A stretch of 64,000 nucleotides of DNA from Collinsella aerofaciens (GTDB lineage: Bacteria; Actinomycetota; Coriobacteriia; Coriobacteriales; Coriobacteriaceae), in contig NZ_JADNHZ010000001.1 of assembly GCF_015554145.1 (NCBI RefSeq), positions 62,001 to 126,000 on the forward strand. The letters are read 5' to 3'. The translations under genes were made by a program, and so were the position numbers. Below the pieces are notes generated by a model. That model did no database searches, was not told the DNA's origin, and saw nothing but the letters and a program-made list of their open reading frames with translations. How positions within the stretch are numbered: position 1 is the stretch's first letter; each line of letters begins with the position of its first letter. This document shows positions 42,589 through 51,358 of the stretch, piece after piece.

Positions 42589-43418
42589 GCAAGCACTCCA
42601 CCTCTGCGCTCACCATGCGCGATGCGCTCTACGAGGCTCCCGGCCCCAAGATGCGCGCCAAGATTCGCGTCGGCACCGCCATCTCACTTGTTGCCGTGGC
42701 CGCGCTCATCGCTCTGGTACTGCAGCGCTTTTATGTGACCGGCCAGCTTTCGGTCCATTACTGGTACTTCTTTACGCACCTCACCACCTGGAAGTTCCTG
42801 CTTGCCGGTTTTGAGGGCACGGTTAAGGTCGCGCTCACCGCCGGCGCCATCGCGCTGGTACTGGGCTTAGCCCTCATGCTCGGCCGTACCAGCGACATCA
42901 AGCCGCTGCAGCTGGTCTGCCGCGTGCTCACCGATTTCTTCCGTGGCGTGCCGAGCCTGCTGTTCATCTACTTCTTCTTTTTGGTGCTGCCTCAGTACAA
43001 GATTTCACTGCCGTCGTTTTGGATGCTCACGCTTCCCGTCGCGCTCGCTGCAGCCGGCGTACTTGCCGAGATCTTCCGCGCCGGCGTCAACGCCGTGCCG
43101 CGTGGTCAGGTCGAGGCAGCCCAGGCGCTCGGTCTCTCCAAGGCCAAAATCACCTTTAAAATCGTATTGCCCCAGGCGATTCGGTTTATCATTCCGTCGT
43201 TGATTTCGCAGCTCGTGGTCGTAGTCAAAGACACCACCGTCGCCTATGTGGTGAGCTACCCCGACCTCATGCAAAATGCCCGCGTGCTCATTACCAACTA
43301 CGACGCCCTCGTGTCGGTCTACCTGGTTATCGCGGTCATCTACATCCTCATCAACGTCGCGATCAACAAGGCCGCTGTCTACGTTTCGCACAAGACCGGC
43401 GCGACGATCATCCGCTAA
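42585..43418 (+). CDS. Amino-acid ABC transporter permease (second)
   Basis: A 277-residue permease partner, HisQ/GltJ type, about six helices including an extra N-terminal one. The EAA loop is VPRGQVEAAQALGLSKAKITFKIVLPQAIR, and the FFRGVPSLLFIYFFFLVLP loop is present. It starts 4 bp inside the first permease, so the two are translationally coupled. The 38-bp gap to the ATPase gene has AAGGAG. Confidence 0.94.
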   Translation: MSKHSTSALTMRDALYEAPGPKMRAKIRVGTAISLVAVAALIALVLQRFYVTGQLSVHYWYFFTHLTTWKFLLAGFEGTVKVALTAGAIALVLGLALMLGRTSDIKPLQLVCRVLTDFFRGVPSLLFIYFFFLVLPQYKISLPSFWMLTLPVALAAAGVLAEIFRAGVNAVPRGQVEAAQALGLSKAKITFKIVLPQAIRFIIPSLISQLVVVVKDTTVAYVVSYPDLMQNARVLITNYDALVSVYLVIAVIYILINVAINKAAVYVSHKTGATIIR

Positions 43419-43455
43419 CGCTTTTACCATTTCGAGTCATAAGGAGCCGAGCACC

Positions 43456-44220
<765 letters not shown>

Positions 44221-44230
44221 CCAGCCACCC

Positions 44231-44264
44231 CGTGGGACAAATCCATCGGAAGTGTTGTCCCACG
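44231..44264. terminator. Hairpin after the amino-acid importer operon
   Basis: CGTGGGACAA/TTGTCCCACG arms, 14-nt loop, 10 bp beyond the ATPase stop, followed by TCTCTC. It resembles the dispersed hairpins (GGGACAA) but has no T-tract. Confidence 0.6.
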
Positions 44265-44307
44265 TCTCTCATGCGCCCTGTCACCTTTAGATTCGAAAGC
44301 AACACCT

Positions 44308-45117
44308 ATGATCGGAACTCGCAGTTCATCGCCCTACACCCCACATGTCGACGTCGCCCCCGCCGACCGCCCACTCATCCTCGTCGCGCCGCGTTGGGAA
44401 GAGGCAAAGCCGTTTTTAAGCGAGACGCTCTCCCCCAACGAGGAGATTGCCAGCGTCTTTGTCGATGCCATCCTTGCCGCCGGCGGCCTGCCGCTGCAGA
44501 TGTCCATCACCGAGGACATTGAGGTCATCCGCCATTACGTCGATATCGCCGACGGTATCGCTATTCCCGGCGGCCCGGATGTCAACCCCAAACGCTGGGG
44601 CGATGATCGACCCTACGACCCCACCCTCTGCTGCGAGATCCGCGATTGCTTTGAGTTTAAGCTGGTCGGCGAGGTGCTCCGCGCCAAAAAGCCGCTCTTT
44701 ACCACCTGCCGCGGCACGCAGTTGCTCAATGTCGCCACTGGCGGCACTCTGTGCATGGACGTGCCGAGCCTGGGCGCTCGCGAGGGCCGCACACAGTGGC
44801 GCCATACCCACGTGCTCAACGATCCCGTGCACCCTGTCGAAGTCATGCCGGGCTCGCTGCTGGAGCGCGCGCTTGGCGGCCACAGACTGATCCAGACCAA
44901 CTCAGCACATCACTGCTGCGTCGATCGTCTGGGTAAAAGCACGCGCTTGGTCGCCAAGGCAACCGACGGTATTCCCGAGTGCATCGAGGTCGAAGGCCAA
45001 CCATTCTGTCTAGGCGTGCAATGGCATCCCGAGTACACGTGGAAGACGCTCGAAACCGACTTTAACCTGTGGAAGTCGTTTGTCGAGGCGGCGGCAAAGG
45101 TAAAGCAGGCCCGCTAG
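44308..45117 (+). CDS. Gamma-glutamyl-gamma-aminobutyrate hydrolase family protein (C26, PuuD-like)
   Basis: A 269-residue class I glutamine-amidotransferase-like hydrolase that cleaves gamma-glutamyl bonds, as in putrescine breakdown. The nucleophile Cys is in LFTTCRGTQLLNVATGG (near residue 136), and the catalytic His/Glu are in GVQWHPEYT. The upstream DGIAIPGGPDVNPKRWGDD motif is typical. It follows the glutamate-type importer by 87 bp and may be functionally linked (gamma-glutamyl compounds), but a hairpin lies between. The ribosome site is weak. Confidence 0.9.
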   Translation: MIGTRSSSPYTPHVDVAPADRPLILVAPRWEEAKPFLSETLSPNEEIASVFVDAILAAGGLPLQMSITEDIEVIRHYVDIADGIAIPGGPDVNPKRWGDDRPYDPTLCCEIRDCFEFKLVGEVLRAKKPLFTTCRGTQLLNVATGGTLCMDVPSLGAREGRTQWRHTHVLNDPVHPVEVMPGSLLERALGGHRLIQTNSAHHCCVDRLGKSTRLVAKATDGIPECIEVEGQPFCLGVQWHPEYTWKTLETDFNLWKSFVEAAAKVKQAR

Positions 45118-45150
45118 CTCGCGAACCACTCAGGTTAAAGCCTCCTAAGC

Positions 45151-45190
45151 CGGGGGGGGCGGACACCAGCTACGGTGCCCGCCCCCCTGT
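45151..45190. terminator. Terminator between the C26 gene and the ABC exporter
   Basis: GGGGGGGGCGG..CACC pairs with GGTGCCCGCCCCCC, followed by TGTATTTG on the plus strand. It has an eight-G run that could vary. Confidence 0.7.
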
Positions 45191-45227
45191 ATTTGATATG
45201 CTCGGTATGATTATCCCTCACAAACAA

Positions 45228-46046
45228 TCAAAGAAATCTCGACCGCAATTGGTCGACGGTAAAGCAAATGGCAAGAACGCTTGCTACGTTTATGAGGCAG
45301 TCAATTAAAATCGAAACGCATTGACCATCCTCCAACGGGGTCACGCCGCAAATCCACATGAGCATCGAGGACGGAAACGGAAGCATGGAATTGGCTCCGA
45401 CCTGTATGTAGATCGTTACGACGTTGACAAGCAACAGCATGCCAATAGGACCGAAGCCGGATCCAAAATAGGAAACAACGATCACGCAAGAGACCACGTA
45501 TGCAAGGCAGACCGCACTCGCCAGAAGAAGTCGATCGCAAAACATATTCAGGTTGAAATACTGTTGAGCATCCAAAACGATTGCGCAGTTAAGACAGTAC
45601 AAAACGACACTTGACAGGATAAACGCGCCCAATAGGGCGAAAGAAGACAGCATCGCTCGCGCAACGGTAACGCACGCCCGCTTCCCTCCCCGAGCCTCCG
45701 ACAGCCCCCACGGTTCCTCGACAAAGCCCGAACTGACAAAGCGCGGCACAATACAAGCCGCGATGAACGGAAAGAACAATGCATGAGCCAACGGGGCTAC
45801 GTTGAACAGCAGACCGCGAAAAACCTCTGCATTACCAAATAGAAGGACATCCTCCGCCGATAGCCGAAGCGTCGGGTCTGGGAAGAAGCCCAAGAAACTG
45901 TTCTCACGGAGGCTGCAGAACCACATCGGGAAAGAATTAAGCTGCAATATCACCATGCACGCATAAATTACCGGGATTAAGGCGTACGTCCATTTACTCA
46001 CGTGCTTCAATTCTGAATGGAGGAATCTTTTAATCTGACGAGCCAT
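45228..46046 (-). CDS. ABC-2 type exporter permease (second)
   Basis: A 272-residue membrane protein with six predicted helices (for example WTYALIPVIYACMVILQLNSF, LLFNVAPLAHALFFPFIAACIV, AMLSSFALLGAFILSSVVLYCL, SILIDCLINVASVLAICFTV). No cytoplasmic ATPase part. The start ATG at 46046 follows GGGGGTG at good spacing and overlaps the previous permease by 17 bp. With its partner and the ATPase it forms an ABC exporter similar in layout to lantibiotic-immunity LanFEG systems. The gene looks AT-richer than its neighbours, suggesting acquisition. Its substrate is unknown. Confidence 0.8.
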   Translation of the reverse strand: MARQIKRFLHSELKHVSKWTYALIPVIYACMVILQLNSFPMWFCSLRENSFLGFFPDPTLRLSAEDVLLFGNAEVFRGLLFNVAPLAHALFFPFIAACIVPRFVSSGFVEEPWGLSEARGGKRACVTVARAMLSSFALLGAFILSSVVLYCLNCAIVLDAQQYFNLNMFCDRLLLASAVCLAYVVSCVIVVSYFGSGFGPIGMLLLVNVVTIYIQVGANSMLPFPSSMLMWICGVTPLEDGQCVSILIDCLINVASVLAICFTVDQLRSRFL

Positions 46047-46854
46047 TGAGCACACCCCCAGCACGAAAGCTCACGAGAGCGTAAATCAATACCGATAAAC
46101 AGCTGGCTGCCACGCCATAGCCCAGAAGCGCCAGTTGCCCCATATCGCTATACCCAAGGGCGCATCCGACTCCAAGGTACGGCCCAGGAAGGAAGAAGAT
46201 CCATCGCAAGGATGGTATAGGTGCCTGAAGGAAGGCTCCGTAGAGCGTCAAGCTCATGACAAATCCGATTATGATTGCAGCCCCGCTCAATACAGCGCTG
46301 CCTGTAATCCGATAGATGGTCACCGTCTCCAGCGCAACCGATATCACCAATACGGCGTTGATTATCATCGCAGGCAAAAATGCAGTCAGCATGCCGTGCG
46401 TGTAGTTTTGCCCCCCACGCAGTATGGCTATTGCAAACAAAAGAAGGCAAAGTGCGCTATATGCTGCGCCGACTATTAAAGCAGACGAAAGCACATGTGC
46501 CAAAGCCCCATTAAAGCGGGCGAGACCTCTTGCTGAAGAAATTCGGTATCCCTCTTTATAGCCATGCTCCTGTAAAAGCACCAAACAAACGATGAGTGGA
46601 ACGAACAGGGATGTACCGGCAAAAGCGCTGCGCGCAAGGGACTCATCAGGCGCAGAAGGATCGATTGCATTCCAGAAGAAACCAATATCCTCCCCACAAA
46701 CGCCATAGCCAAAGCCTAGCAACGTTGCTCCGTTATTTAGAAAAACACCGAAGAGAAGACCGCACGCCAACATAAGCGTAAGACCAAACTGCGCCGGAAA
46801 CATCCTGTGTAGACGCATCATATCTGCCTTTATGGGATGGATCGCCCGCTTCAT
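46030..46854 (-). CDS. ABC-2 type exporter permease (first)
   Basis: A 274-residue membrane protein with six helices (FGLTLMLACGLLFGVFLNNGA, TSLFVPLIVCLVLLQEHGY, ALIVGAAYSALCLLLFAIAIL, AMIINAVLVISVALETVTIY, AAIIIGFVMSLTLYGAF, LLGYGVAASCLSVLIYALVSF). The loop with QEHGYKEGYRISSARGL resembles permeases of the LanE/LanG group. The ATG overlaps the ATPase stop by 4 bp. It is paired with the second permease. Confidence 0.8.
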   Translation of the reverse strand: MKRAIHPIKADMMRLHRMFPAQFGLTLMLACGLLFGVFLNNGATLLGFGYGVCGEDIGFFWNAIDPSAPDESLARSAFAGTSLFVPLIVCLVLLQEHGYKEGYRISSARGLARFNGALAHVLSSALIVGAAYSALCLLLFAIAILRGGQNYTHGMLTAFLPAMIINAVLVISVALETVTIYRITGSAVLSGAAIIIGFVMSLTLYGAFLQAPIPSLRWIFFLPGPYLGVGCALGYSDMGQLALLGYGVAASCLSVLIYALVSFRAGGVLNGSSD

Positions 46855-47576
46855 AGCGAGACCGCGTTCATCAAGCGCCTGTAATATTCTTTTAGGGACG
46901 ACGCCTCATCCCTTATGACATCCATCGATTCCTTTTTCAGCAGTTCACCGTCATGAATAAACACGCAACTTGTTGCAACCGATGCCAACTCATCCAAATC
47001 ATGGCTAGAGATGAGCATGGTCTTACCCTGTTCTCGATTCAATCGGCCGATAAGGGCCCATATACTCTCGATGCCCAGCGGGTCCAACCCATTTGCCGGC
47101 TCATCGAAAATTAGTACGTCGGTGTCGCCCAACAAAGCCGTAGCTATATCCAGTCGCCGTTTCATTCCCAGAGAAAAACTGCTCACGCTCTTTTTCTCAT
47201 CGACGTCCAGCCCGACTAGGCCCAAGACGCGAGGAACCTCACGTTTCTCATCGAGCCCCCATTCCGCACATCGGATCCGAAGATTCTCCACCGCACTGAG
47301 GGATTGGTATGCTCCGCTGGAATCTGGCACATAGCCGACACGCGTCCGCATCAGGCTCAGCTCTTTTTTCGACTTGCCTCCAAAGAGCTCCACGCTCCCC
47401 GACGATGGCTCACAGAGGCCCAGCACTATTTTAATAAGCGTGCTTTTGCCCGCCCCGTTTGCACCAACAAGGGCGCAAAGTTCAGACTGATGCACCTCGA
47501 AGGAAACGTCATGCAACACACGCCGTTTTCCATAGCGCTTTGACACCTTTGATAGCTTTATCGCTGATGCGCTCAT
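46851..47576 (-). CDS. ABC exporter ATP-binding protein
   Basis: About 241 residues, with Walker A GANGAGKSTL, signature SFSLGMKRRLDIATAL (SLGM in place of SGGQ, common in exporters of this type), Walker B VLIFDEPANGLDP and H-loop MLISSHDLDEL. Start candidates are ATG 47576 (AGGAGG just upstream, giving a family-like N-terminus IKLSKVSKRYG) and ATG 47612 (GAAGGA). The operator described at 47650 lies upstream. The gene begins an exporter operon of ATPase and two permeases, and its control by the neighbouring XRE regulator is suggested by shared DNA motifs. Confidence 0.88.
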   Translation of the reverse strand: MSASAIKLSKVSKRYGKRRVLHDVSFEVHQSELCALVGANGAGKSTLIKIVLGLCEPSSGSVELFGGKSKKELSLMRTRVGYVPDSSGAYQSLSAVENLRIRCAEWGLDEKREVPRVLGLVGLDVDEKKSVSSFSLGMKRRLDIATALLGDTDVLIFDEPANGLDPLGIESIWALIGRLNREQGKTMLISSHDLDELASVATSCVFIHDGELLKKESMDVIRDEASSLKEYYRRLMNAVSL

Positions 47577-47649
47577 TGGCCTCCTATTCTGCTTGATAGC
47601 AAAACCGCTCATATCGTTCCTTCTTTCCTTTATCGTTTTTCATAGTTGT

Positions 47650-47679
47650 TATTGTTTTTCGATAACTCATATTTGTCAA
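47650..47679 (-). promoter_or_regulatory. Promoter and operator of the ABC exporter
   Basis: On the minus strand, -35 TTGACA (perfect) with 17 bp to an AACAAT -10. The motif TTATCGAAAAACAATA (47650-47665) fills the spacer end and the -10, and is close to TTATCGAACAACGATA in the XRE operon operator at 48676-48709. Confidence 0.6.
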
Positions 47680-47684
47680 GGTAA

Positions 47685-47715
47685 TCTAAAAGAAAGAACC
47701 CGTGTTAGACACGGG
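47685..47715 (-). terminator. Terminator of the DUF2975-XRE operon
   Basis: On the minus strand, CCCGTGT pairs with ACACGGG and is followed by TTCTTTCTTTT. Confidence 0.85.
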
Positions 47716-47756
47716 CCCCTTTACGCTGATATTTCGTTATAGTTGTTCGCTTTATG

Positions 47757-48086
47757 CTACTCGTCGCTCAAATCTACAGCAAAGACTGATGTCGGAAGCA
47801 ACGCCTCATTGCCTCCGCCGTCCCGCATCTGCCTCACGATATTTTTTGCACGCTCAACAATAAGCTCCTCAAGCTCTTTCTCGCTCACGCGCTGAATAAT
47901 ATCTCCCGGTTGACAGTCAAGTTCATCGCAAATATCGAGAAGCGTCTTAAGGCGAATAGCTTTAATTTTTCCGTTTCTTAGCTTAGAAATATTAGCCGGA
48001 GTATGCCCCGTGGCACGAATCAGATCAGCACTGGTCTTTCCGGTCTTAAGTAGCTGCGTCTCAAGCTCGATGATGAGATAGCTCAT
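47757..48086 (-). CDS. XRE-type small HTH regulator (YozG-like)
   Basis: A 109-residue regulator. The HTH (residues about 8-65) is LKTGKTSADLIRATGHTPANISKLRNGKIKAIRLKTLLDICDEL, the pattern of the YozG/Cro-like group that ends with LDCQPGDIIQ. An extra polar C-terminus of about 40 residues follows. It is downstream of a DUF2975 gene (8-bp gap), the canonical DUF2975/XRE pair. An inverted repeat in their promoter (48676-48709) and a similar site at the ABC exporter promoter are candidate targets. Confidence 0.88.
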   Translation of the reverse strand: MSYLIIELETQLLKTGKTSADLIRATGHTPANISKLRNGKIKAIRLKTLLDICDELDCQPGDIIQRVSEKELEELIVERAKNIVRQMRDGGGNEALLPTSVFAVDLSDE

Positions 48087-48094
48087 GCTTCCTC

Positions 48095-48655
48095 CTACAC
48101 AAGCTCGTCAGACTGCTCTTGGAGCAGCGAGGCATAACTCCAGATCACCGAGATACACAGACAGACAGCCGCGCCGATAAGCGACCCCGCATCAAAGGCA
48201 ACGCCTTGGCAAATCTCAATAACGAAGGAATGAGGCACGACGTAAAGCTCCAGCCCACCAATGGTAAGATTGACCGATCCGTAGGCACCAATAAGCGAAA
48301 CCGCGGCGTTAACAGCAAAGGCAAGCGCAAGAACACGGATAAGCCGCACATGCGTCTTGGTAAAGGGCGAGACGCCTCGCGAGATGTTACGGCTGATCCC
48401 ACACAGAACGACAAGCGAAATACCCACGACGAGTGCCAGGCACAGTCCGCTTGGGATAACGATGCACCCGCCATCGAGAAGCGTCACGACGCCGAAAGAA
48501 TCGACAGAGGCAACGTTTGCAACCGCATACCAGATCACGTAAACAACCAACGCGGCAAAAGCGACGAGCATCCCTGCAAAAACGGCTGCCATGCAAAAGC
48601 CAAGCTTCCTGATATTTTCGCCCGCTTTGGCCATACGCTGAACGCTGTTAGACAT
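48095..48655 (-). CDS. DUF2975 family membrane protein
   Basis: A 186-residue membrane protein with four helices: MAAVFAGMLVAFAALVVYVIWYA, VIPSGLCLALVVGISLVVLCGISRNI, VRLIRVLALAFAVNAAVSLIGAYG and LIGAAVCLCISVIWSYASLLQEQSDELV. The loop GVSPFTKTHVRLIR is the DUF2975 signature. The ATG at 48655 follows GGGTGAG. It is co-transcribed with the XRE regulator. Membrane proteins of this pair are thought to modulate the regulator; this is inference from co-occurrence. Confidence 0.85.
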   Translation of the reverse strand: MSNSVQRMAKAGENIRKLGFCMAAVFAGMLVAFAALVVYVIWYAVANVASVDSFGVVTLLDGGCIVIPSGLCLALVVGISLVVLCGISRNISRGVSPFTKTHVRLIRVLALAFAVNAAVSLIGAYGSVNLTIGGLELYVVPHSFVIEICQGVAFDAGSLIGAAVCLCISVIWSYASLLQEQSDELV

Positions 48656-48675
48656 ACACTCACCCTCATCGACTC

Positions 48676-48709
48676 TATCGTTATTCGAACAGTTTATCGA
48701 ACAACGATA
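48676..48709. promoter_or_regulatory. 34-bp operator upstream of DUF2975-XRE
   Basis: Long inverted repeat TATCGTTATTCGAA...TTATCGAACAACGATA (13 of 14 positions complementary). It contains TTATCGAACAACGATA, which recurs in degenerate form in the ABC exporter promoter. Confidence 0.65.
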
Positions 48710-48797
48710 TTGATTGCATGCGGAAAGCCCCGCCAGTGCGCATAGGCCATTTACTAACCCGGAGGGGTGAGCGTGGATTTTTGGACACATATCGAAC

Positions 48798-48861
48798 GAG
48801 AGTGGATAATCTCCCACTTTGAGGCCGCCACCGGGCCTAAAACGGGAGATTATCCACTCTC
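48798..48861. repeat. Hairpin repeat family C, single copy (GAGAGTGGATAATCTCCC arms)
   Basis: Two perfect 18-bp arms enclose a 28-nt loop that itself has a GGCC-rich part. The element is 64 bp, with the same architecture as families B and D but different arms. It is located 25 bp beyond the Hpt gene stop. Confidence 0.85.
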
Positions 48862-48885
48862 ATAGTCATCAAGGCCCGCAAGCTC

Positions 48886-49242
48886 TTATTCGGCCGCCTC
48901 GCGCAGGGCCGACATCGTTGCCGCATATTGCTGCTGCAACGCATGCATTCCCTCGCGAGCGCCGTCAACGGCATCGGCGCCGCGCAACGCCTCGGTCACC
49001 ACGACCGCCGGCTCGTACAGATTATCGAATCCCAGGTTCTGGCTCACGCCCTTGAGCGTGTGCGCTGCCATAAACGCACCTTCGGCGTCTCCCGCCGCCA
49101 TGGCGGCCTCCAGCTTGTCCATGCTCTCGTCATCCAAAAACTTGAGGGCAAAGCGGGCAAGCATTTCCCCGCCCATCAGCCGAGCGCACGCGTCATCATA
49201 ATTAGCGCCGATCTTCTCATACGCCTCACGCATGGAAATCAT
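48886..49242 (-). CDS. Hpt domain phosphotransfer protein
   Basis: A 118-residue histidine phosphotransfer protein. The phosphorylatable His is in FMAAHTLKGVSQNLGFDNL (near residue 61), the standard Hpt site, within a four-helix pattern. It is located directly downstream of a REC-containing protein and thus probably passes phosphate to or from that receiver. No histidine kinase is adjacent, so the phosphate source lies elsewhere. Confidence 0.9.
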   Translation of the reverse strand: MISMREAYEKIGANYDDACARLMGGEMLARFALKFLDDESMDKLEAAMAAGDAEGAFMAAHTLKGVSQNLGFDNLYEPAVVVTEALRGADAVDGAREGMHALQQQYAATMSALREAAE

Positions 49243-49266
49243 GGATTAAAAACTCCTTTGGTCAAA

Positions 49267-51147
49267 CTAAATCGTAGGAAACGCGACGACATCGGCGGGG
49301 CGTGCCAATGTCTCGGCAATTTGGTCTTGCACCTCGAGCAAACAGTCGAGCAGCAACGGGTTAAAGGTGCCGCACTTACCGTCCAGAATCATCTTGATCG
49401 CTTCCTCGTGCGGGATAGCGTCCTTGTACACGCGCACGCTCGTCAGGGCATCGTACACGTCGGCCACCGAAACCACCTGTGCGGCAATGGGAATTTCGTC
49501 GCCCTTAAGGCCATCGGGATAACCCTTGCCGTCCCAGCGCTCGTGGTGCCAACGCGCGATCTGGTACGCATATTCCATAAGCGCATTGCCGGCGTGATGG
49601 CTACCCAGCTCACGCAGCATGTCGGCGCCGATCGTGGTATGCGTCTTCATAATCTCGAACTCCTCGGGCGTAAGGCGTCCGGGCTTGTTGAGAATCGCAT
49701 CGTCAATCGACATCTTGCCGATATCGTGCAGCGCCGAAGCCAGGGCGATCGTGGAGCGTTCCTCATTGTCGAGGGAGATCGTGTCGCTACGCCGGACCAG
49801 ACAGCCAAGCAGCAGCTCGGTCAGCTTCTCGATGTTCGTAACGTGCCTGCCGCTCTCGCCGTTACGAAGCTCCATGACGCCAGCCATGATGTCGATGAGC
49901 ATGCGACTGTTCTTGACACGCTCGTTGTACTGCTGGGACAGCAGGTTCGTCAGGCGGCGCTGTTTGGCGTATAGGCGGATGGTGTTGCTTACACGGCGGC
50001 GCACGACACGGGAGTCAAACGGGCGGTTGATATAGTCCGAGGCGCCCAGCTCGTACGCGCGCAGAACCATATCATCGGAATCTTCGCTCGAAATCATGAT
50101 GACGGGCAGATTGTCACTAACCGATCGGCGCGACAGATCGGCCAGCACCTCAAAGCCGCTTACGCCCGGCATGACAATATCCAGCAGCACGAGCGACAAC
50201 TCATCGCCATAGCGGTCGACCATGTCGAGCGCCGCACGACCGTGGTCGGCCTCGAGGATGCAATACTCGTCCTTGAGCATCTCGCTGAGAATGGCTCGGT
50301 TCATCTCGGAGTCATCGACGATAAGCACCGAAGGCTTTTCGCTTTGGAAGGCCTCGATGGAATCGCCATCGGTCACGACCGTACCGGCTTTTGCCTTGGC
50401 ACGGCTCAGTAACTGGACAGCGCGGCCAACGCCCTCATCGACCGTCTCGCCATGAATGCGAACGCCACCAACACATGCCGTCAAGCTCACGTGCTCATGG
50501 CCCGGAATAATCGTGGAATGGACGGCATCGGATACCTGACGCAGACGACGGGCAAAGTCATCGGAGGGAATATTGGGCATGACAGCTACAAACTTGTCAC
50601 AGCCATAGCGCACAAGTTCGTCAGTCGAACGAATACCGCTGCGTATGGCTGTTGCCACAGCACCGAGCGCAAGGTCGCCGGCATGGCGGCCACACGTATC
50701 GTTGAAGACCCTAAAATCATCAAGGTCGATCATCGCAACACCGGCCTTCATGCGGGCGTTGCGGAGCTTTTCCTCGTAATATCGGCGATTGCGCACGCTC
50801 GTCAGCACGTCGGTGTAGACAAGGTCCTCTTCTGCGGCCTCTTGCTCATCAATCGGACGCACCATCAGCAGGACGTGAGGCTCGCCCTCGACCTTCAGAG
50901 GGCGCAGACGGGCGCGGTACTCAGTACCATCATTGAGTAGCTGCTCCGATACATCATCGGAACCTGCTAAGGCCTCAAGACTTGACTGACGCAGACAGGG
51001 ACACCGATCGCCGGCGAGTAGGCAGTTAGGCTCGCTCTTAATCTGATCGGCCGACAGCAAACGCACCACGGGGTAGGTCTTCGCGACGCGGGCGACCTCA
51101 GCGGCAGCCTCCTCGTCGGTTAGATTTGCCTCGTGATTATTGAGCAT
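49267..51147 (-). CDS. GGDEF(degenerate)-REC-HD-GYP signalling protein
   Basis: A 626-residue cytoplasmic protein. Domains in order: a small N-terminal sensor-like region with a CPC cluster (residues about 40-60); a GGDEF domain (about 105-265) whose active loop is RYGCDKF instead of GGDEF; a REC domain (about 270-400; VLIVDDSEMN, phosphoacceptor Asp in LLLDIVMP near 322); and an HD-GYP domain (about 415-600; LHDIGKMSIDDAILNKPGRL and HHERWDGKGYPDG). The GGDEF is probably not catalytic, while the HD-GYP motif suggests c-di-GMP phosphodiesterase activity switched by phosphorylation. It is paired with the Hpt gene. Confidence 0.9.
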   Translation of the reverse strand: MLNNHEANLTDEEAAAEVARVAKTYPVVRLLSADQIKSEPNCLLAGDRCPCLRQSSLEALAGSDDVSEQLLNDGTEYRARLRPLKVEGEPHVLLMVRPIDEQEAAEEDLVYTDVLTSVRNRRYYEEKLRNARMKAGVAMIDLDDFRVFNDTCGRHAGDLALGAVATAIRSGIRSTDELVRYGCDKFVAVMPNIPSDDFARRLRQVSDAVHSTIIPGHEHVSLTACVGGVRIHGETVDEGVGRAVQLLSRAKAKAGTVVTDGDSIEAFQSEKPSVLIVDDSEMNRAILSEMLKDEYCILEADHGRAALDMVDRYGDELSLVLLDIVMPGVSGFEVLADLSRRSVSDNLPVIMISSEDSDDMVLRAYELGASDYINRPFDSRVVRRRVSNTIRLYAKQRRLTNLLSQQYNERVKNSRMLIDIMAGVMELRNGESGRHVTNIEKLTELLLGCLVRRSDTISLDNEERSTIALASALHDIGKMSIDDAILNKPGRLTPEEFEIMKTHTTIGADMLRELGSHHAGNALMEYAYQIARWHHERWDGKGYPDGLKGDEIPIAAQVVSVADVYDALTSVRVYKDAIPHEEAIKMILDGKCGTFNPLLLDCLLEVQDQIAETLARPADVVAFPTI

Positions 51148-51358
51148 ATGGGGCCCTTTCGATAGTTTCGCTTGGTAGCGGTGGGTTCCAAACGGTACCA
51201 GAGTAGCACCTTGTCGATGCAGGTAAGCACGTGAATGCTGTTACATTTTTATGAGTTGGCAGACGGCGCGATTGAAGCCGCAGACGTGAGGTTTTGAGAA
51301 CATTTGTTAACATGGCCGAAACGTTTGCGGCTGAAGCCTGTTTTGTTTTTTGCAGCTG

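Noticed and set aside
45152-45159. G8 run as a phase-variable tract
   Set aside because: It is intergenic and part of a terminator-like stem; no reading frame would be switched.
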